DNA of 64,000 nucleotides, from contig OY856409.1 in the NCBI GenBank assembly GCA_963693085.1, positions 1,536,487,072-1,536,551,071 of the forward strand, written 5' to 3'. The translations under genes and the position numbers were made by a program. The stretch comes from Alisma plantago-aquatica. Its lineage: Eukaryota > Streptophyta > Magnoliopsida > Alismatales > Alismataceae. Each line of letters starts with the position of its first letter. Position 1 is the stretch's first letter. Below are positions 49,201 through 61,336 of this stretch, piece by piece. The notes under the pieces were generated by a model that was not told the DNA's origin, ran no database searches, and was given only the letters and a program-made list of their open reading frames with translations.

Positions 49201-52200
49201 TCACATGTGCACCTCTTTGCACCCATATTTGAGTAGAAAGCATCCATATGATAGTTGGGTTCATTTTTATTTGACTCCGTGTGTAACATATCATCAAAAA
49301 TGTTAATGCATCTCTTAAGAGCATCTTTCACAATACTACAATTTTCAACTGTTAGTACTGTTGCTATGTCTTCAAACATCTTACCTTCTAGGTCATTGAT
49401 CGATTTACAGAGTCAAATAAAGTGATGATTGTTTCATAATTTCTTGAATTTAAGAACAATAACAAGGTGTATTGTGAAAACTACACGTTTTATATATTGT
49501 AATCTAATACATATGTATTTATGTTTATTGGGGTAATATCATTCGGGGCTGATGATAGGCAATCTCCTTCACACATGAATTGTTTTCCCAATCCTTATTG
49601 GAATGATGAAACCTATGTAGTGCGTTTCCATCTTCTTTTTGGACATTCAAGGTTACTCTCTTTATTATTGTACTAGGCAGGTCAAACAAAACACCAAAAG
49701 ATCATGACAGTTTGTATACAATTATAGAGGAGAGGGGAGCGGTAAATAAGAAGCTAGGAAGCTATACATAGGGAGCTAAATCTGTACACACAAAAAATGC
49801 AGGAAACATTCCTTCACAAGATGTGTAACATGGAGGTAAAGGAGAGGTAAACTACAATGCATGTCCAGGCCAAAGTAGATGACCAAAAGTAGATGCATAT
49901 CTTCCAAGTCATCTGAGAACCAGGCTGCAACAACTTCCTCCAGGCCATCATATATAAACAAAGATGGTAACAGGCGCAAAAGGATTTTACAGACCAAGGA
50001 AATCCTTGGAAGTAAGATCATTCTTAATTTAAAGCCTATCCTATTTGAGGGCTGCGAGGGTGGGAATGTTAACAAGTTCTTACATAGCATTTGATACCCA
50101 GAATGACAATACCAAAACTCTAGAAATCACATAAACTCCTATTAGAGTTATCTATATATACTAGTAAAAGTACAAATATATAAAATTTAAAAGATCTTAG
50201 CTTTTGGAATGTGCCTACAAGTGGTAGAAAAATATGTAGAGTTGTATTAGTTGGTTAAAGATGCAATTGGCATATCTACTTGTTTCCCTTCATTTTATCT
50301 ATAGGTTGCAACTCAATATATTGGGTTTTAACATGGACACTAGTACATGGATTTGAATATGGTATCAGTATGAAACTATCAAGCTATTGATGCATTCCTT
50401 CAAGCACTCATATTTGAAGAGTCGTCATCATCACGTTATGATGATTATCATATGTTTTTGCAGTTGTAATCTTTATCCTTTATTATCTTTGTTTTTTCAG
50501 ATCAAGTGATCTAGTTCAAATTTTCTTATTTGTGATCATCGTATATTTTGTTTAGTTGTCCCTGAGGAAGCTCAACTATTTTATTCAATTGATTTGAATA
50601 TCCAGGCCTCAACTCTAATACCTGGAATAGGTTCTTGAAGGCAAAGAAATTTGATATTGACAAAAAAAGAAAATGTGGGGTGACATGCTTAATTGGAGGA
50701 AAGAACTTGGTGTTGACTGCCGACACAATCATGGAGGTATGCGTGTAGAATCTCTAGGACCTAATTGTTTCCCACAAACAATGATGTTTGTAGACAACAC
50801 ATGGACTATGCAAGATGATATAAGAAACTTGTATCCAATATATCAATATGCCATTAAACTAACTCAATTAGATAAACCTTATTCAATTTTTTATTGTTTT
50901 CCTTATGCCATGTCTGTGGAGTTATTCCGCTAACCCTTGTTCCCACTAATCAAAGCCTGGTGGGATGAGATATATCTCATGCCAACCATTTTTGTTGGGA
51001 ATCTTGTTTAGAGTCACATAAACTACAATGTATCTAGCAAGGGCATCTCTAAAGTATTCACATAAAAGAGATTGGCATTCATAGATCTGTTTGCAATCCA
51101 TCATACCATCTCACATGTCAGGATAGCATGAAACTTATTCCAGATTGTCTTCAGAGAACATCCAACATACATACATGCAACTGAACATCTGAGCACACAT
51201 TACAGAATGCACCAGTAATCAACTAAGAGAAAGAAACATTTAGGAAAATAGGAACATAATACATGCCTCAAAATCAAGAAGCGGTATATAGAAACTCTTG
51301 AAGTAGGAAAATACCCAATATTGTAAAAGAAGCTATGGCAACTGATAGGATCCCTACAGATCTCATGCCAATTATAGCAAGACAGTAAAATGTAAAGCCA
51401 AATTCCAGGGAAAATAATCCCTACAAGGTAAATATAGACATAGCACAGTAGATCCAATAGATGGTAGGGGCACACTGAAATCAAGATCATGTGAACAAGG
51501 AACTATTAACGCCAACCACTACAAGTTGAATATTCCCACAAAGCCGTAACACAAAGAAATATAACACATTTCAATCTCCATATAGAAAAAGTTAGTAAAA
51601 CTGAGCATTTCTGCGACTTACACCTAATGTTTCTAAATCAAAGTTGACTAATGAATATACATTTATCTGTTGAATATATTTTGCACATGGGATTGCATTT
51701 CAAATAGTTATTTTTATCTATACATTTACTATTTTGAAGAATATATGATTTTAACAGGGTCCTGAGCGGAACATCTTCACCCTATCCTCTATGATGAGAA
51801 ACAAGTACAGTTATAGCAGTAATAGAGACTGCCTAAACAAGATCAATGGAATGAAGAGAGGCTCACACAAATTTGCTTAGGAGCAGTACACAAATTTACT
51901 ATTTTCATGTTTCTCACTCATGGTAAGTATTTCTTCTCTATTTTTATGTGTTCCATGCCCAATTACTTTATGTGTTTACACTTCAAAGAAATCAAACTCT
52001 ATAGTGACTCCATCTTTTAATTCATTGCTCACTTTTTTTTCTTCTCACTTGCTCAGTCAATATTCTTGCAAACTGATTGCTATGCTCAAGATGGATAGGG
52101 AAAAAAAATCCAGAAATTATGCGAGCTGGTAAAGATAAGATTCCTTGGTTTGATACTTGAATGAGGTATAGACAGAGTTTGGATCTAGATAGCATGCAAT

Positions 52201-52860
52201 TACAAATAAAGGTAGCTGTCACCTATAAAATATTAGAAATCTAAACTTGCTATTTTTGTTCCTTGGTCTATTAAGAAAGTAATTGATTGCTTCTCTGATT
52301 GTGTAAGTTAGCTTAACAGAGTTGGGGAGACATTTATTATGTGATTCCCATAGAGGAAATAGATGAGGTGTCCTAGGGTGTTCTACCTTAAGGGATTCTT
52401 TTTGGTTGTATTGGTGGTCCATAGAAGGGGAAAGATCTCAGTCAATCAATGAGATGATTCTTATTTATTCTCAACTGATCTGATTTATAAATTAAGGTAA
52501 ATGCTAGAAGAAGCTTTATTTTTAGATGATGACATGTCCCCTACTAAAACCTATCTAAAGAAGAACATGAACACATTGAAATCTTTTAGAATATTAGAAT
52601 AAACATATCATACTATATATTAATCTAGGATAAGGGGATGACTATGAAGAGGAATTTTTTTAGGAAAATGGAAGAAGGCCCATGAATTTAATAATTATTT
52701 AGAGGTTTTATTTTTCAAAAAGACATAGTTTTCGACTAGAAATTTATATCTATGATATGATTACAAACATGAATATATTGTTTTGGAATTGTGTCATTGT
52801 TTTCTTAATCAAATCTTCCTGTTCAACATACATGATTCAATCACCAAAATACTTTCAAAT
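46201..52860. other. CACTA-2 left interior, no recognised gene
   Basis: About 6.7 kb. 46290-46880 is locally GC-rich, with proline- and arginine-rich frames on both strands and no domain. 50600-50760 has plus-strand frames (FLKAKKFDIDKKRKCGVTCL then GGKNLVLTADTIMEV in one frame; a separate 87-codon frame from ATG 50673) that look slightly protein-like, but I cannot name them. 48939-49379 on the minus strand has overlapping short frames, also unnamed. No transposase motif was seen. Confidence 0.4.
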
Positions 52861-55712
52861 CTTTTTTTTGTGTACTACCAGTCTAACTGGTTACAGAATG
52901 GCCTGAGGGGCTAAAACTGAAAAAGGAACAAGCTTAACCATTTTTGCGAAACTAGACCTCTCCTTTTCGTAAAGAGCTGATAGAAAAGGCGGGCATACTG
53001 GGAGCTCTCCGGCCAGGTCCGACTGTTTGAGACATTGCTTGGCCAATTGATCGGCAAGGTTATTCCATTTCCGCTGTGCATGGATTAACGATCCTCCAGA
53101 AAGCTCTGACCAAAGGCGTTGGATGGCCTGGACGATCAACATGTATTTGGTCGACAGATGCTGGGCCCCCGTAATCCAGAAGACGGCTAATTGGAAATCA
53201 CTGATCATGACAAAGTTGGGAATATGATTTGCTTGTATGCGTCGAACCCCATCCATGATCGCATAAAGTTCCCCCCTCATGGGGTCAGTACCCCTCATAG
53301 AATCTATACCTCCTGTGAGCCAGGTGCCATCAGTGTTGCGGATGATCACACTGGTAGACATACTTTCTTTTGAATTGTCAGTAGCTGTGTCGACGTTCAC
53401 CATGACTGAATCTGTGACCACCTCAATCGGACTGAAATTATCTTTAGGTCGATTGCTGTCAGATGTTTCGGATTGGAGAAATGCTACCTTAATAGATGCT
53501 GCTTCCCCTCGACAGGAAAGAGCAAGAGAGTGCGATGGTATTGCAGTTTGCTCAAAGATTTTCCGATTTCTATTCTTCCATATGAACCAGCACGAAATGG
53601 AGAACAAGATGGGCCATCCTTCCACATATTTCAGATGTTTGAGGTTGTAACCAATCCAGTCCTCCGTGGAGTCAAAGTTGAAGAACTCAGTGGCCTCCTG
53701 GGGAATAAGGAGCAACCATGTGCATCGGGCTAAGCAGCAATCTCTAACTGCATGGAGAGTGGATTCTGGGGCATTGCTACAGATAGAGCATTCGCTGGAC
53801 TCCGTCATCTTCCTTCTGAATCTTAGGACATTAGTGAGAAGTCGATCTCTGTGAATAAGCCATAGATTGGCTTTAACCCGCTGCGGGATGGACATGGACC
53901 AAATTGAAGCAAAATGACCAGTGGGAAAGGGGAGATTTGTGCCACTGAGCGCCCTATAGGCTGTATTGGCCGAGAAATTACCATCTTTAGACAAGGACCA
54001 GGTTATATTATCAATACCATATTGAGAGAGAGGGGGTGGCATCCTCAAGATGTCCCGTGTAGTTTGATCTGTGAACCAATGCTGTAAGAAATCAACGTCC
54101 CAAGAGCCGTCATCCTTGACCAGGCTTGCTACTTTCAGATCATTGATCTCTTCAGGTATTACCAGAGATGGACGGATAACCGGTGTGTGACCTTCTTCAA
54201 CCCAAGCCGCCGTCCATACGTTGGTGCTTTCTCCGGAGATAGCTACTTGCTTCGAATGTGCGAGAAGAAAAGGAAGGGAGACCTTAATGCTTCTCCATTG
54301 ATGGGAGCCTGAGCCATTACTCGCAGATTGAGATGAGTATTTGGCTTTCATGAGTCGGACCCATGGGAGTGGTTCGTTCCTCAAGTATTGCCAGGCTTTC
54401 TTCATTAACAGTGCCATGTTGAAATCCTTTGCCTTCCTGATATCCAACCCACCAGCATGGTAGGGGAGAGTGATATGATCCCATGCAACAAGATGAGTCT
54501 TGCTAGTCTGGATGGAGCCACTCCAAATAAATTTCTGAATCAACTGGTCTATCTTATCATAGCATGCCATTGGCAGCTGGGTCATTTGCATCATGTAACA
54601 CGGTTGTGCAAGCAAGGTAGATTTCGCCAACGTGACCCTTCCAGCTAAGGAGAGGAAATTGTTCTGCCATTTATCAATCTGCCCGTGGAGCTTTTCAATC
54701 AAATATTGGTAGTGGTTTTTGCTCTTTCTGTTGTGGATGATGGGTACGCCAAGATGTCGACCTAAGTCTAAAGTTTCCTTGATGTGGAGTTTCCTGCAGA
54801 TGGAGGAGCGCATGGCTCTGGGAGTACAGGCAGAGAAGAAGATAGTAGATTTCTCGTGAGAAAGAAACTGTCCAGAGACCTTGCCAAACCTTTTGAGGCA
54901 GCGTAGGATGGTTGACGCCTGCGGTATAGAAGCCTCCCCAAAGAGTAGTATATCATCGGCAAAACTTACATGTGTGAAAGGTAGCTTTTGTCTGGTGAGT
55001 ATTATTGGTTTCCATCGTCCTGTGTTTGCTTCTGCAGCGATCAACTGGCTGAAACGCTCCAGGCAGAGCACGAATATGTAAGGAGATAAGGGATCGCCCT
55101 GCTTAACCCCGCAGGAGGGGTTGAAGGACCCAATTGCTTCACCATTCCACAAAAGGGTGGTCTGACCAGATGAGATTATCTGCATGATGATTCTGATGAG
55201 CTCATTCGGGATAGAAGTTCGGTGCAACATATCCTCAATGAAAGGCCAACTCATCTTATCAAATGCTTTCACAAGATCGAGCTTAATGGCAAGGTTATGC
55301 TTCCGGCTACTTTTCCTCTCCATTGAATGGATGATCTCTTGCACCAGAGCGATGTTGTCACCAATCCGCCTTCCGGGGACAAAGCTAGATTGCATAGGGG
55401 AGATCCACTCCTGCAGATAGGGTTTAATGCGCGCTGCAATAATCTTGGAGAGGATTTTGGTGCAGACATTGTTGAGGGATATAGGACGCAACTGCGAGCA
55501 TCTCTCCGGGATGGGGACTTTAGGAATAAGCACCATTGTGGATGCGGTAGCTGCTGGCAGAACCTGTACACCTCAGAAGGGGTCGGTGAGGAAATTCGTC
55601 AGTTGATCGCGGACATTCCTCAGTTGATCGCGGACAGTCGACCATTGCTCTTGAATAAAATCGGCAGATATCCCATCTGGGCCAAGAGCCTTGAGAGGAG
55701 GTTAAACGTGTT
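52861..55712 (-). mobile_element. Second LINE (L1 type), 5'-truncated, nested in CACTA-2
   Basis: The minus strand ends ...GTAGTACACAAAAAAAAG, an A-rich tail read as a T run from 52862. The coding part begins at about 55700 with KALGPDGISADFIQEQW, so endonuclease and the N-terminal part are absent. A short 21-bp duplication (VRDQL..N twice) lies at about 55595-55640. No target-site duplication could be found; the 5' end is therefore approximate. Confidence 0.87.
52891..55536 (-). CDS. LINE reverse transcriptase-RNase H, 881-codon open frame
   Basis: A long uninterrupted frame encoding the C-terminal two-thirds of an L1-type ORF2. Reverse transcriptase: LRPISLNNVCTKILSKII at residues 17-34, KLDLVKAFD at 85-93 (catalytic D87), GVKQGDPLSPY at 143-153 and SFADDILLF at 191-199, with both Asp residues present. 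A conserved RVT zinc-binding region follows (SANTAYRALSG, IPQRVKANLWLIHRDRLLT and CSICSNAPESTLHAVRDC). RNase H lies roughly at residues 705-845: VNVDTATDN (Asp), GELYAIMDGVRR (Glu), ISDFQLAVFW (Asp) and WNNLADQLAKQ (Asp), so all four acidic residues are present. The normal product would start far upstream with an endonuclease. In frame, a TGA at 55573-55575 stands 13 codons before the ATG used here, and the endonuclease is missing, so it is not an autonomous element. Length and preserved motifs suggest a younger insertion than the first LINE. Confidence 0.9.
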   Translation of the reverse strand: MVLIPKVPIPERCSQLRPISLNNVCTKILSKIIAARIKPYLQEWISPMQSSFVPGRRIGDNIALVQEIIHSMERKSSRKHNLAIKLDLVKAFDKMSWPFIEDMLHRTSIPNELIRIIMQIISSGQTTLLWNGEAIGSFNPSCGVKQGDPLSPYIFVLCLERFSQLIAAEANTGRWKPIILTRQKLPFTHVSFADDILLFGEASIPQASTILRCLKRFGKVSGQFLSHEKSTIFFSACTPRAMRSSICRKLHIKETLDLGRHLGVPIIHNRKSKNHYQYLIEKLHGQIDKWQNNFLSLAGRVTLAKSTLLAQPCYMMQMTQLPMACYDKIDQLIQKFIWSGSIQTSKTHLVAWDHITLPYHAGGLDIRKAKDFNMALLMKKAWQYLRNEPLPWVRLMKAKYSSQSASNGSGSHQWRSIKVSLPFLLAHSKQVAISGESTNVWTAAWVEEGHTPVIRPSLVIPEEINDLKVASLVKDDGSWDVDFLQHWFTDQTTRDILRMPPPLSQYGIDNITWSLSKDGNFSANTAYRALSGTNLPFPTGHFASIWSMSIPQRVKANLWLIHRDRLLTNVLRFRRKMTESSECSICSNAPESTLHAVRDCCLARCTWLLLIPQEATEFFNFDSTEDWIGYNLKHLKYVEGWPILFSISCWFIWKNRNRKIFEQTAIPSHSLALSCRGEAASIKVAFLQSETSDSNRPKDNFSPIEVVTDSVMVNVDTATDNSKESMSTSVIIRNTDGTWLTGGIDSMRGTDPMRGELYAIMDGVRRIQANHIPNFVMISDFQLAVFWITGAQHLSTKYMLIVQAIQRLWSELSGGSLIHAQRKWNNLADQLAKQCLKQSDLAGELPVCPPFLSALYEKERSSFAKMVKLVPFSVLAPQAIL

Positions 55713-58700
55713 TCTCCTAACAAAATTCGTTTATGTACCTAAAACAAATGTAGGTGCTTATACATTACTATATCAACTAAAAATTGTATGTTGTATATTC
55801 AGTTTTTTCAATAGCACAACGCGTAAAACAATTTACTTGGCACGCAAAATTTCACTCATCCTTCATTTCAACTTTCCGTCCTCGACTCTCGTATTTCCCC
55901 CCTTGTCTCCCCTTTGTATTTTCGGCATCCCCAAATCAGAAACTTCTAATCCCACCCTCACTCATCCCTCTCTTCCCAATCTTGCATCAAATCGACATTC
56001 CCCCTCTCTACCTAGATCCCGCCCACACCTATCCCGTCTCGTGAAGATGCATCTTCTTTTCCCGAATGAGTTGGGCGTTTAGTCGGAAAATTACGACGAG
56101 AGAAAAGGCATCCTGTTAGAGAAGCATGCTGAGGAGCCAAGTGACCAACACAAAAACAATGAAGATCAGTGATTCTAGGATGAGAAAATTCCAATAGCCA
56201 TGAAAAATAAGCTTTACACGTCTGTACATGAATCATCTATTCTAGGTTGACTTTCGTGAAGGACAAAGGTGACACATTTTTTACCTATTTTATTTGCATT
56301 TAGTTGCTCGACATTCATTTAGTTTCAAAAACCTGATTGTATATGCATGCTAAAAATGACGATTCCTTGCTCGACACTCTTTCAATTCATTCTTTCTAAG
56401 TGTCACATCCAATACGCTGCACATGTTCTCCATAGACTAGAAGGTGTGTACATATTGGACTCTAAACAACAATATGCGAAGGTGTGAGATTACTACTGCT
56501 TGCATTGACGCCTCTCTTCTCTGGATTGTTGATAGTAGGGAGAATAACGGTATAGCTTAATGCCAACCATTTTCATTTCTACTTTCTGAATATGTCGTTC
56601 CTCAGAAATACAGATACATCATAACAATTTGCTATAGTTTTCTATTAGTAAAAAAAGCACCACGCTCTCATGCTGTTCTCATGTTTGCCACTATATTCTT
56701 TGATAGCTCATATCTTCATTTTGCATATACGTCTAAGCAAATGGGTATTTCTCCAGATGTCGAACAATAGATAATATTGTTCAGAAAGGCTAAATTGAAA
56801 AACGTAATGCTACTTAATTGGGACAGGGGTGAGGAGCATATGGAGCTGATTCTGACAAGACTACTATGGACACCTCTTTTACTGATGTTGTCGTGAGCTC
56901 TCTGCACTTCTGCCTATTCCTCAACAGAGAAGGTGCTATTTTCATTCATTTAGTACATAAACAATCACAGATACTGTCCACTTTCAGATTTTGTTGAATT
57001 TTCCGATTCACTTGTTTAACACATGTGCGTCCTCAAGTTTGAGCAAACTATTGGTTGGACCAGTAAGCATATCTTAGATCATTGACAATGGCCAACAAAC
57101 AAACTAGAGTCATGTCTTTGTTATTTGACTTTTGTCTGACTTTTATCAGCTCCCTTACTGAAAAAGACTGCCAGTTAGATTTTTTACCTACGAAATTCAA
57201 ATTGCCACATGCAATCAACAACATGTACAAGATTGTTCCTAAATATTAATATGGATCTAGAACGTAATACTATCAATTATCACCTTCAAGTTCTGAATTT
57301 GTTAATATGGACTGGTTTTCTCTGATCAAGCACCAATGACAAAGATGTAACATTCCAGTCTTGTTATACTCTGTAAAGAGTGGAAAATTATCATCAAATG
57401 GTGGTATTGGTGAAGTCTCTGATTCTTCGAATGATGCATCAATGACTACGATGCGGCAGTAAGTTCTTGTTGAATTCAGCAAATAATGATCTATTTTTCC
57501 TTACACAAAACTCATAATTATCTAATTTGTGTATTATTTTATTACTGTTTCATACATGCAACAGATTGATTTCCGTACACTTAAGCTCTTGTCGAACTCT
57601 GTTTTGATAGGTTGCTGTTTGAATGCAAAAATAAAGTTCATTGTTAAGTTGCAACGTGTTGTTCATAGGGTGAGATACTTCAGATCTGGTAGCACAGTAC
57701 TGAATTTGAAGAGTCTCTTCAGTTCTTTTATATTTCTGTAATGGGAAAAGGAAAATATTTTCCAGCTTTATGAGTAGATTACAACATGCATTGGAGATCT
57801 GTGAAGTGCCTATACTCTGTAAGTTTGAACTTGGAACTTGCATACATTCAATACTACATTCAATACTTGCAGTTTTCATTGGGGTTGTGCTCTCTCTCTA
57901 ATGTGAGTGATCTTCACCTGCCCATCCCTAGCAATCAACATTTGAATCTGGGCTCCCCATCCTTGCAATGGCTGATATAGCGTTTTTTTTCGCATGTAAT
58001 AAAGTTTATTCCAAACCCTCTTGGAAGTAGCAGTACCTCAGGAAAAACCTGTCTTGAGTCTGGCAATAGTTGTATGAATACAACAGGGTATCTTTTATTT
58101 GCAGCTAATCTCAAAGTGGGAAACTTGAAGATGCTGAAAATTGGGGAGGAATATGGCAGGTTTTTCTCTTAGCGTCTGCCAATCTACTTGTCTAGATTGT
58201 GTATGGTCATATTGATGTAGAACAAACTGTCCATCATTCAGTCCTTGTTTAGGCCTGAAGACCGCCATCCCCCACCCCACCCAAAGAGTGCCTTATTAGG
58301 TTTGAATAGATAATTTTATTTTTAGCCTGAATTAGAGATTGTAAGTTTTATACTATTGGACTTATGTGCATATATCTAAGTATTACGAGTTTAATTACGA
58401 TTTATTTAATTAGTTTGTCAATTTTGTGCAAGTACTGGAGTCATTTGGGTTTTAGTCCAAGTCCTTATAAATACCAGCCTTGGGGCAGTTCTGCTGCCAG
58501 AGTTTGATTACGAGTTCAAGTATTTGGGAATTGGGTCCTGATCACATGTGTACCGGAGTAATCGAAAATTATCCACTATACCTAATGATTAAGAGTCTCA
58601 GGATCACTGACCTGTGCAGGATAATGGGCGACAAATTTATTGGATTCCTGGATTTGGAAACGTAGAAAAAAGATTTTGTGCAGTATAAATTGAATGAAGG

Positions 58701-61336
58701 TGTAAGAAAAGAGAGGATAATGGTAGATCATAACCCTAAATCCCTCTTTAACCATCATTAAAGCAGTTTTGGGAATTACGATCGCTCTCATCGACTTTCT
58801 CGTTTAATTTATCTGTCTCTCGTTTAATTGGTGGCTGATTGTGTTCGGGGAAGTGTTTTGAAATAAAATCCATGCACTTCAAAGCTTTTATTGCCCCCAA
58901 TTTGCCTAGGTGTAAAAACACCATCGAAGAACACAATGTAATAAGCTTTCCATGGTATAGAACTAAGTGAAGGCACCTAGTCGGACCTCGTGAGATCTTA
59001 AATGCATGTATCCTTGTAATAAACCATTCTATATGCATCCAAATGTTACATCAAATTGAACTAAGGCACCTAGTCAGGTCTCGTGAGATCTTAAATGCAT
59101 GTATCCTTGTAATATACCATTCTATATGCATTTAAATGTTAGATCAAATTGAAGTCACTGTCAAAGCGTGGCGAAGATGTGTCAGTTTTCTCTTGGTTTC
59201 TTATCAAAATTCTAAACTTCCAAGGGTTGCTGGAAATTTCTGGAGAACAAGACTAAGAATGGGTTTTTCTTTGAATCTGGTAAGCACATGTAAGTGCATT
59301 CTCACCTTCTACTTCCATGATCTCAGAATCTTTCACAGTTATACTGTTCTTTACTTGAATGAGGTCATCATTACTGCTCCTGCAAATATTACAGTTGGAT
59401 ACTTGAAACGATTCTATAAACATGTAAAGCAAATGCAGAGTGCATATTAGCAAAAAATGATGTTTCACATGACAATATTAAATGTAGGTCCACGAGCTAT
59501 ATCATTCCAACCTTCTCATGCTTAGTAGGATAGTTCGGTTGGCTTTGTTATGGTTGTACCAGACTCTGGAATTAAAGAGGTGTTGAATAAAGTATCTCTT
59601 GATTCTGTACACAGACAAGATGAGAGAAACAGGCTGGCTTCTTTTCCAGAAATGAATTCAACAGAAATAAAGACTTAAGCAAAGTTACAACAATGTAACA
59701 AGCCAAAATAAAAAATAGGTTGATTTTTTCACATATGATTTTAATTATTTTTGCATATTGTTTTAGGTGATGATTAATTGCACAATCCACATTGCATAAA
59801 TTCTCACAGACTCCACAAGGTTTGAACATAGAGGTATGTCTTATTATGAAGACTGACATTGAAAATAAAAATTCTTTCAAGTTTCTTTCCAAACTATGGC
59901 TATATGTATAACACTTATACCTTTTATTCTAATGTCTGTGTGCTAAAAAACTTTTGATATTTACTTGTGATCTTGCAATACGATGTTCCCTAGTTAGAGT
60001 ATCCTTTCCACTATCTCCATCTAAGAATTAGTTGGCTGATGGTGTTCTACTTTCTAATATCAAGTGTATAGCAAGTGATGTTATACGATAGCATACAATG
60101 TTGAACAGTCTCTGATGTCTTAGTTCTTGAGGTCATATGTGCTTGCCTAGTTGGTGTTAAGTCTTATTTAGTTGCCCCATATGAAGTTGTTCATACTCCT
60201 GTTAGGTTGTCAACGCATATAGTCCTTGTGACGATGGATGATATTGCTACAGGTCCCCTTGTTATGACATTGAAGCCAGTTCTACTGCACAATGAAACAC
60301 TAGATTGTTTGTGTTTCTTGCATTCTTCAAAATGAGGCTAGATTGTTTGTGTTGCTGGATTCTCAAGGTTGTGAACATGTGGCTTAATTTGTTTTTTCCT
60401 AGTTGTGCATCCTCTTCTAACGGTGTTCTATTCTACAAAGTTGATTCTTTCTGTATAGCTCGTTTTTTAACCCCTGGCTGTGTTTTGTTGTTGTTCATTT
60501 TAAGGTTTATGAAAAATCTTGATTTAATTTTAGTCAACCATCGCAGGTAGGCACCCAATTACTTTCACATCTACCACCATTAATAATAGAACTTGCTGGT
60601 CTGCATCCAGCCACAACCTGATGCCATCAAGCCCAACTAAGGTAAAAATGGTATCATAGTCACTACTAATTCTATTTATTTCTAAAGAGTTTATCATTTC
60701 TAAGCAATTCTATTTATTTATCCTCAATAGCAAGAGTTGGAAGCAATCATGTCTAAGAGCAGCAAATGAGCAGCTGCAATCACCTAGATGATAAAAGAAG
60801 CAAGCGATAGTAGTAGGAGAAAATGGGATGGAACAGGACTGCAATGAGTAGAGCAATTACAAAGCAAACCTGATTATAATCTCATTCTCCAACACAACAG
60901 AAAGGTTCTGGCAACTACTTATCCATCTAATATGGTAAAGTTTAACACCAAGTTTCAATTTTTTAGGTATGTGCCATGAATAAGGTCTATCTGACCCAAC
61001 CAACCTTTACAGCTTGCATGGTTTGAGGTTCTAAATTATAAACAAATTGATCCCTTTGTTGATCATTACTCAACCTTTCAGGTACGCTGGTTGATTTGTC
61101 CATTATCATTACTTAAGCAGTAATTGGTTTATCTTCTTAATACTAGGTCTTTCTCTTATGTGCTTATTCAAGATCAGATTCGTACTTGTTATATGTTGCT
61201 AATAGAGTTAAAATGATTGACTTCCTCTCATATTTCATGATTTCTCTTATGGTTTGCTCGTTTAATGCTCTAATTAACATGCACAGTTCTAATTTGCTGC
61301 TTCTAGTGCTGAACTTTTGTCTCTCTTCTTTCACAG
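55713..61336. other. CACTA-2 right interior, possible eroded intron/exon sequence of the captured locus
   Basis: About 5.6 kb without a recognisable domain. Some plus-strand segments look exon-like: 57355-57460 (open frame with GKLSSNGGIGEVSDSSNDAS after an ATTCCAG acceptor-like site) and 57565-57610 (after CATGCAACAG, ending at GATAG). They could be upstream exons or other captured pieces, but no U-box domain was found. A 93-bp tandem duplication lies at 58971-59156. Confidence 0.35.
58971..59156. repeat. 93-bp tandem duplication
   Basis: The block beginning AGGCACCTAGTCGG at 58971 recurs, beginning AGGCACCTAGTCAG, at 59064, with only a few substitutions over the ~90 bases to AATTGAA. Two copies only. 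Confidence 0.88.

Noticed and set aside
53279..53650. 123-codon plus-strand frame inside the second LINE
   Set aside because: Antisense shadow of the RNase H region.
52850..55720. Target-site duplication of the second LINE
   Set aside because: No convincing match of 8 or more bases between the two flanks was found, so none is claimed.
55327..56082. 251-codon plus-strand open frame
   Set aside because: Its first half is the antisense of the LINE reverse transcriptase and the second half has no domain.
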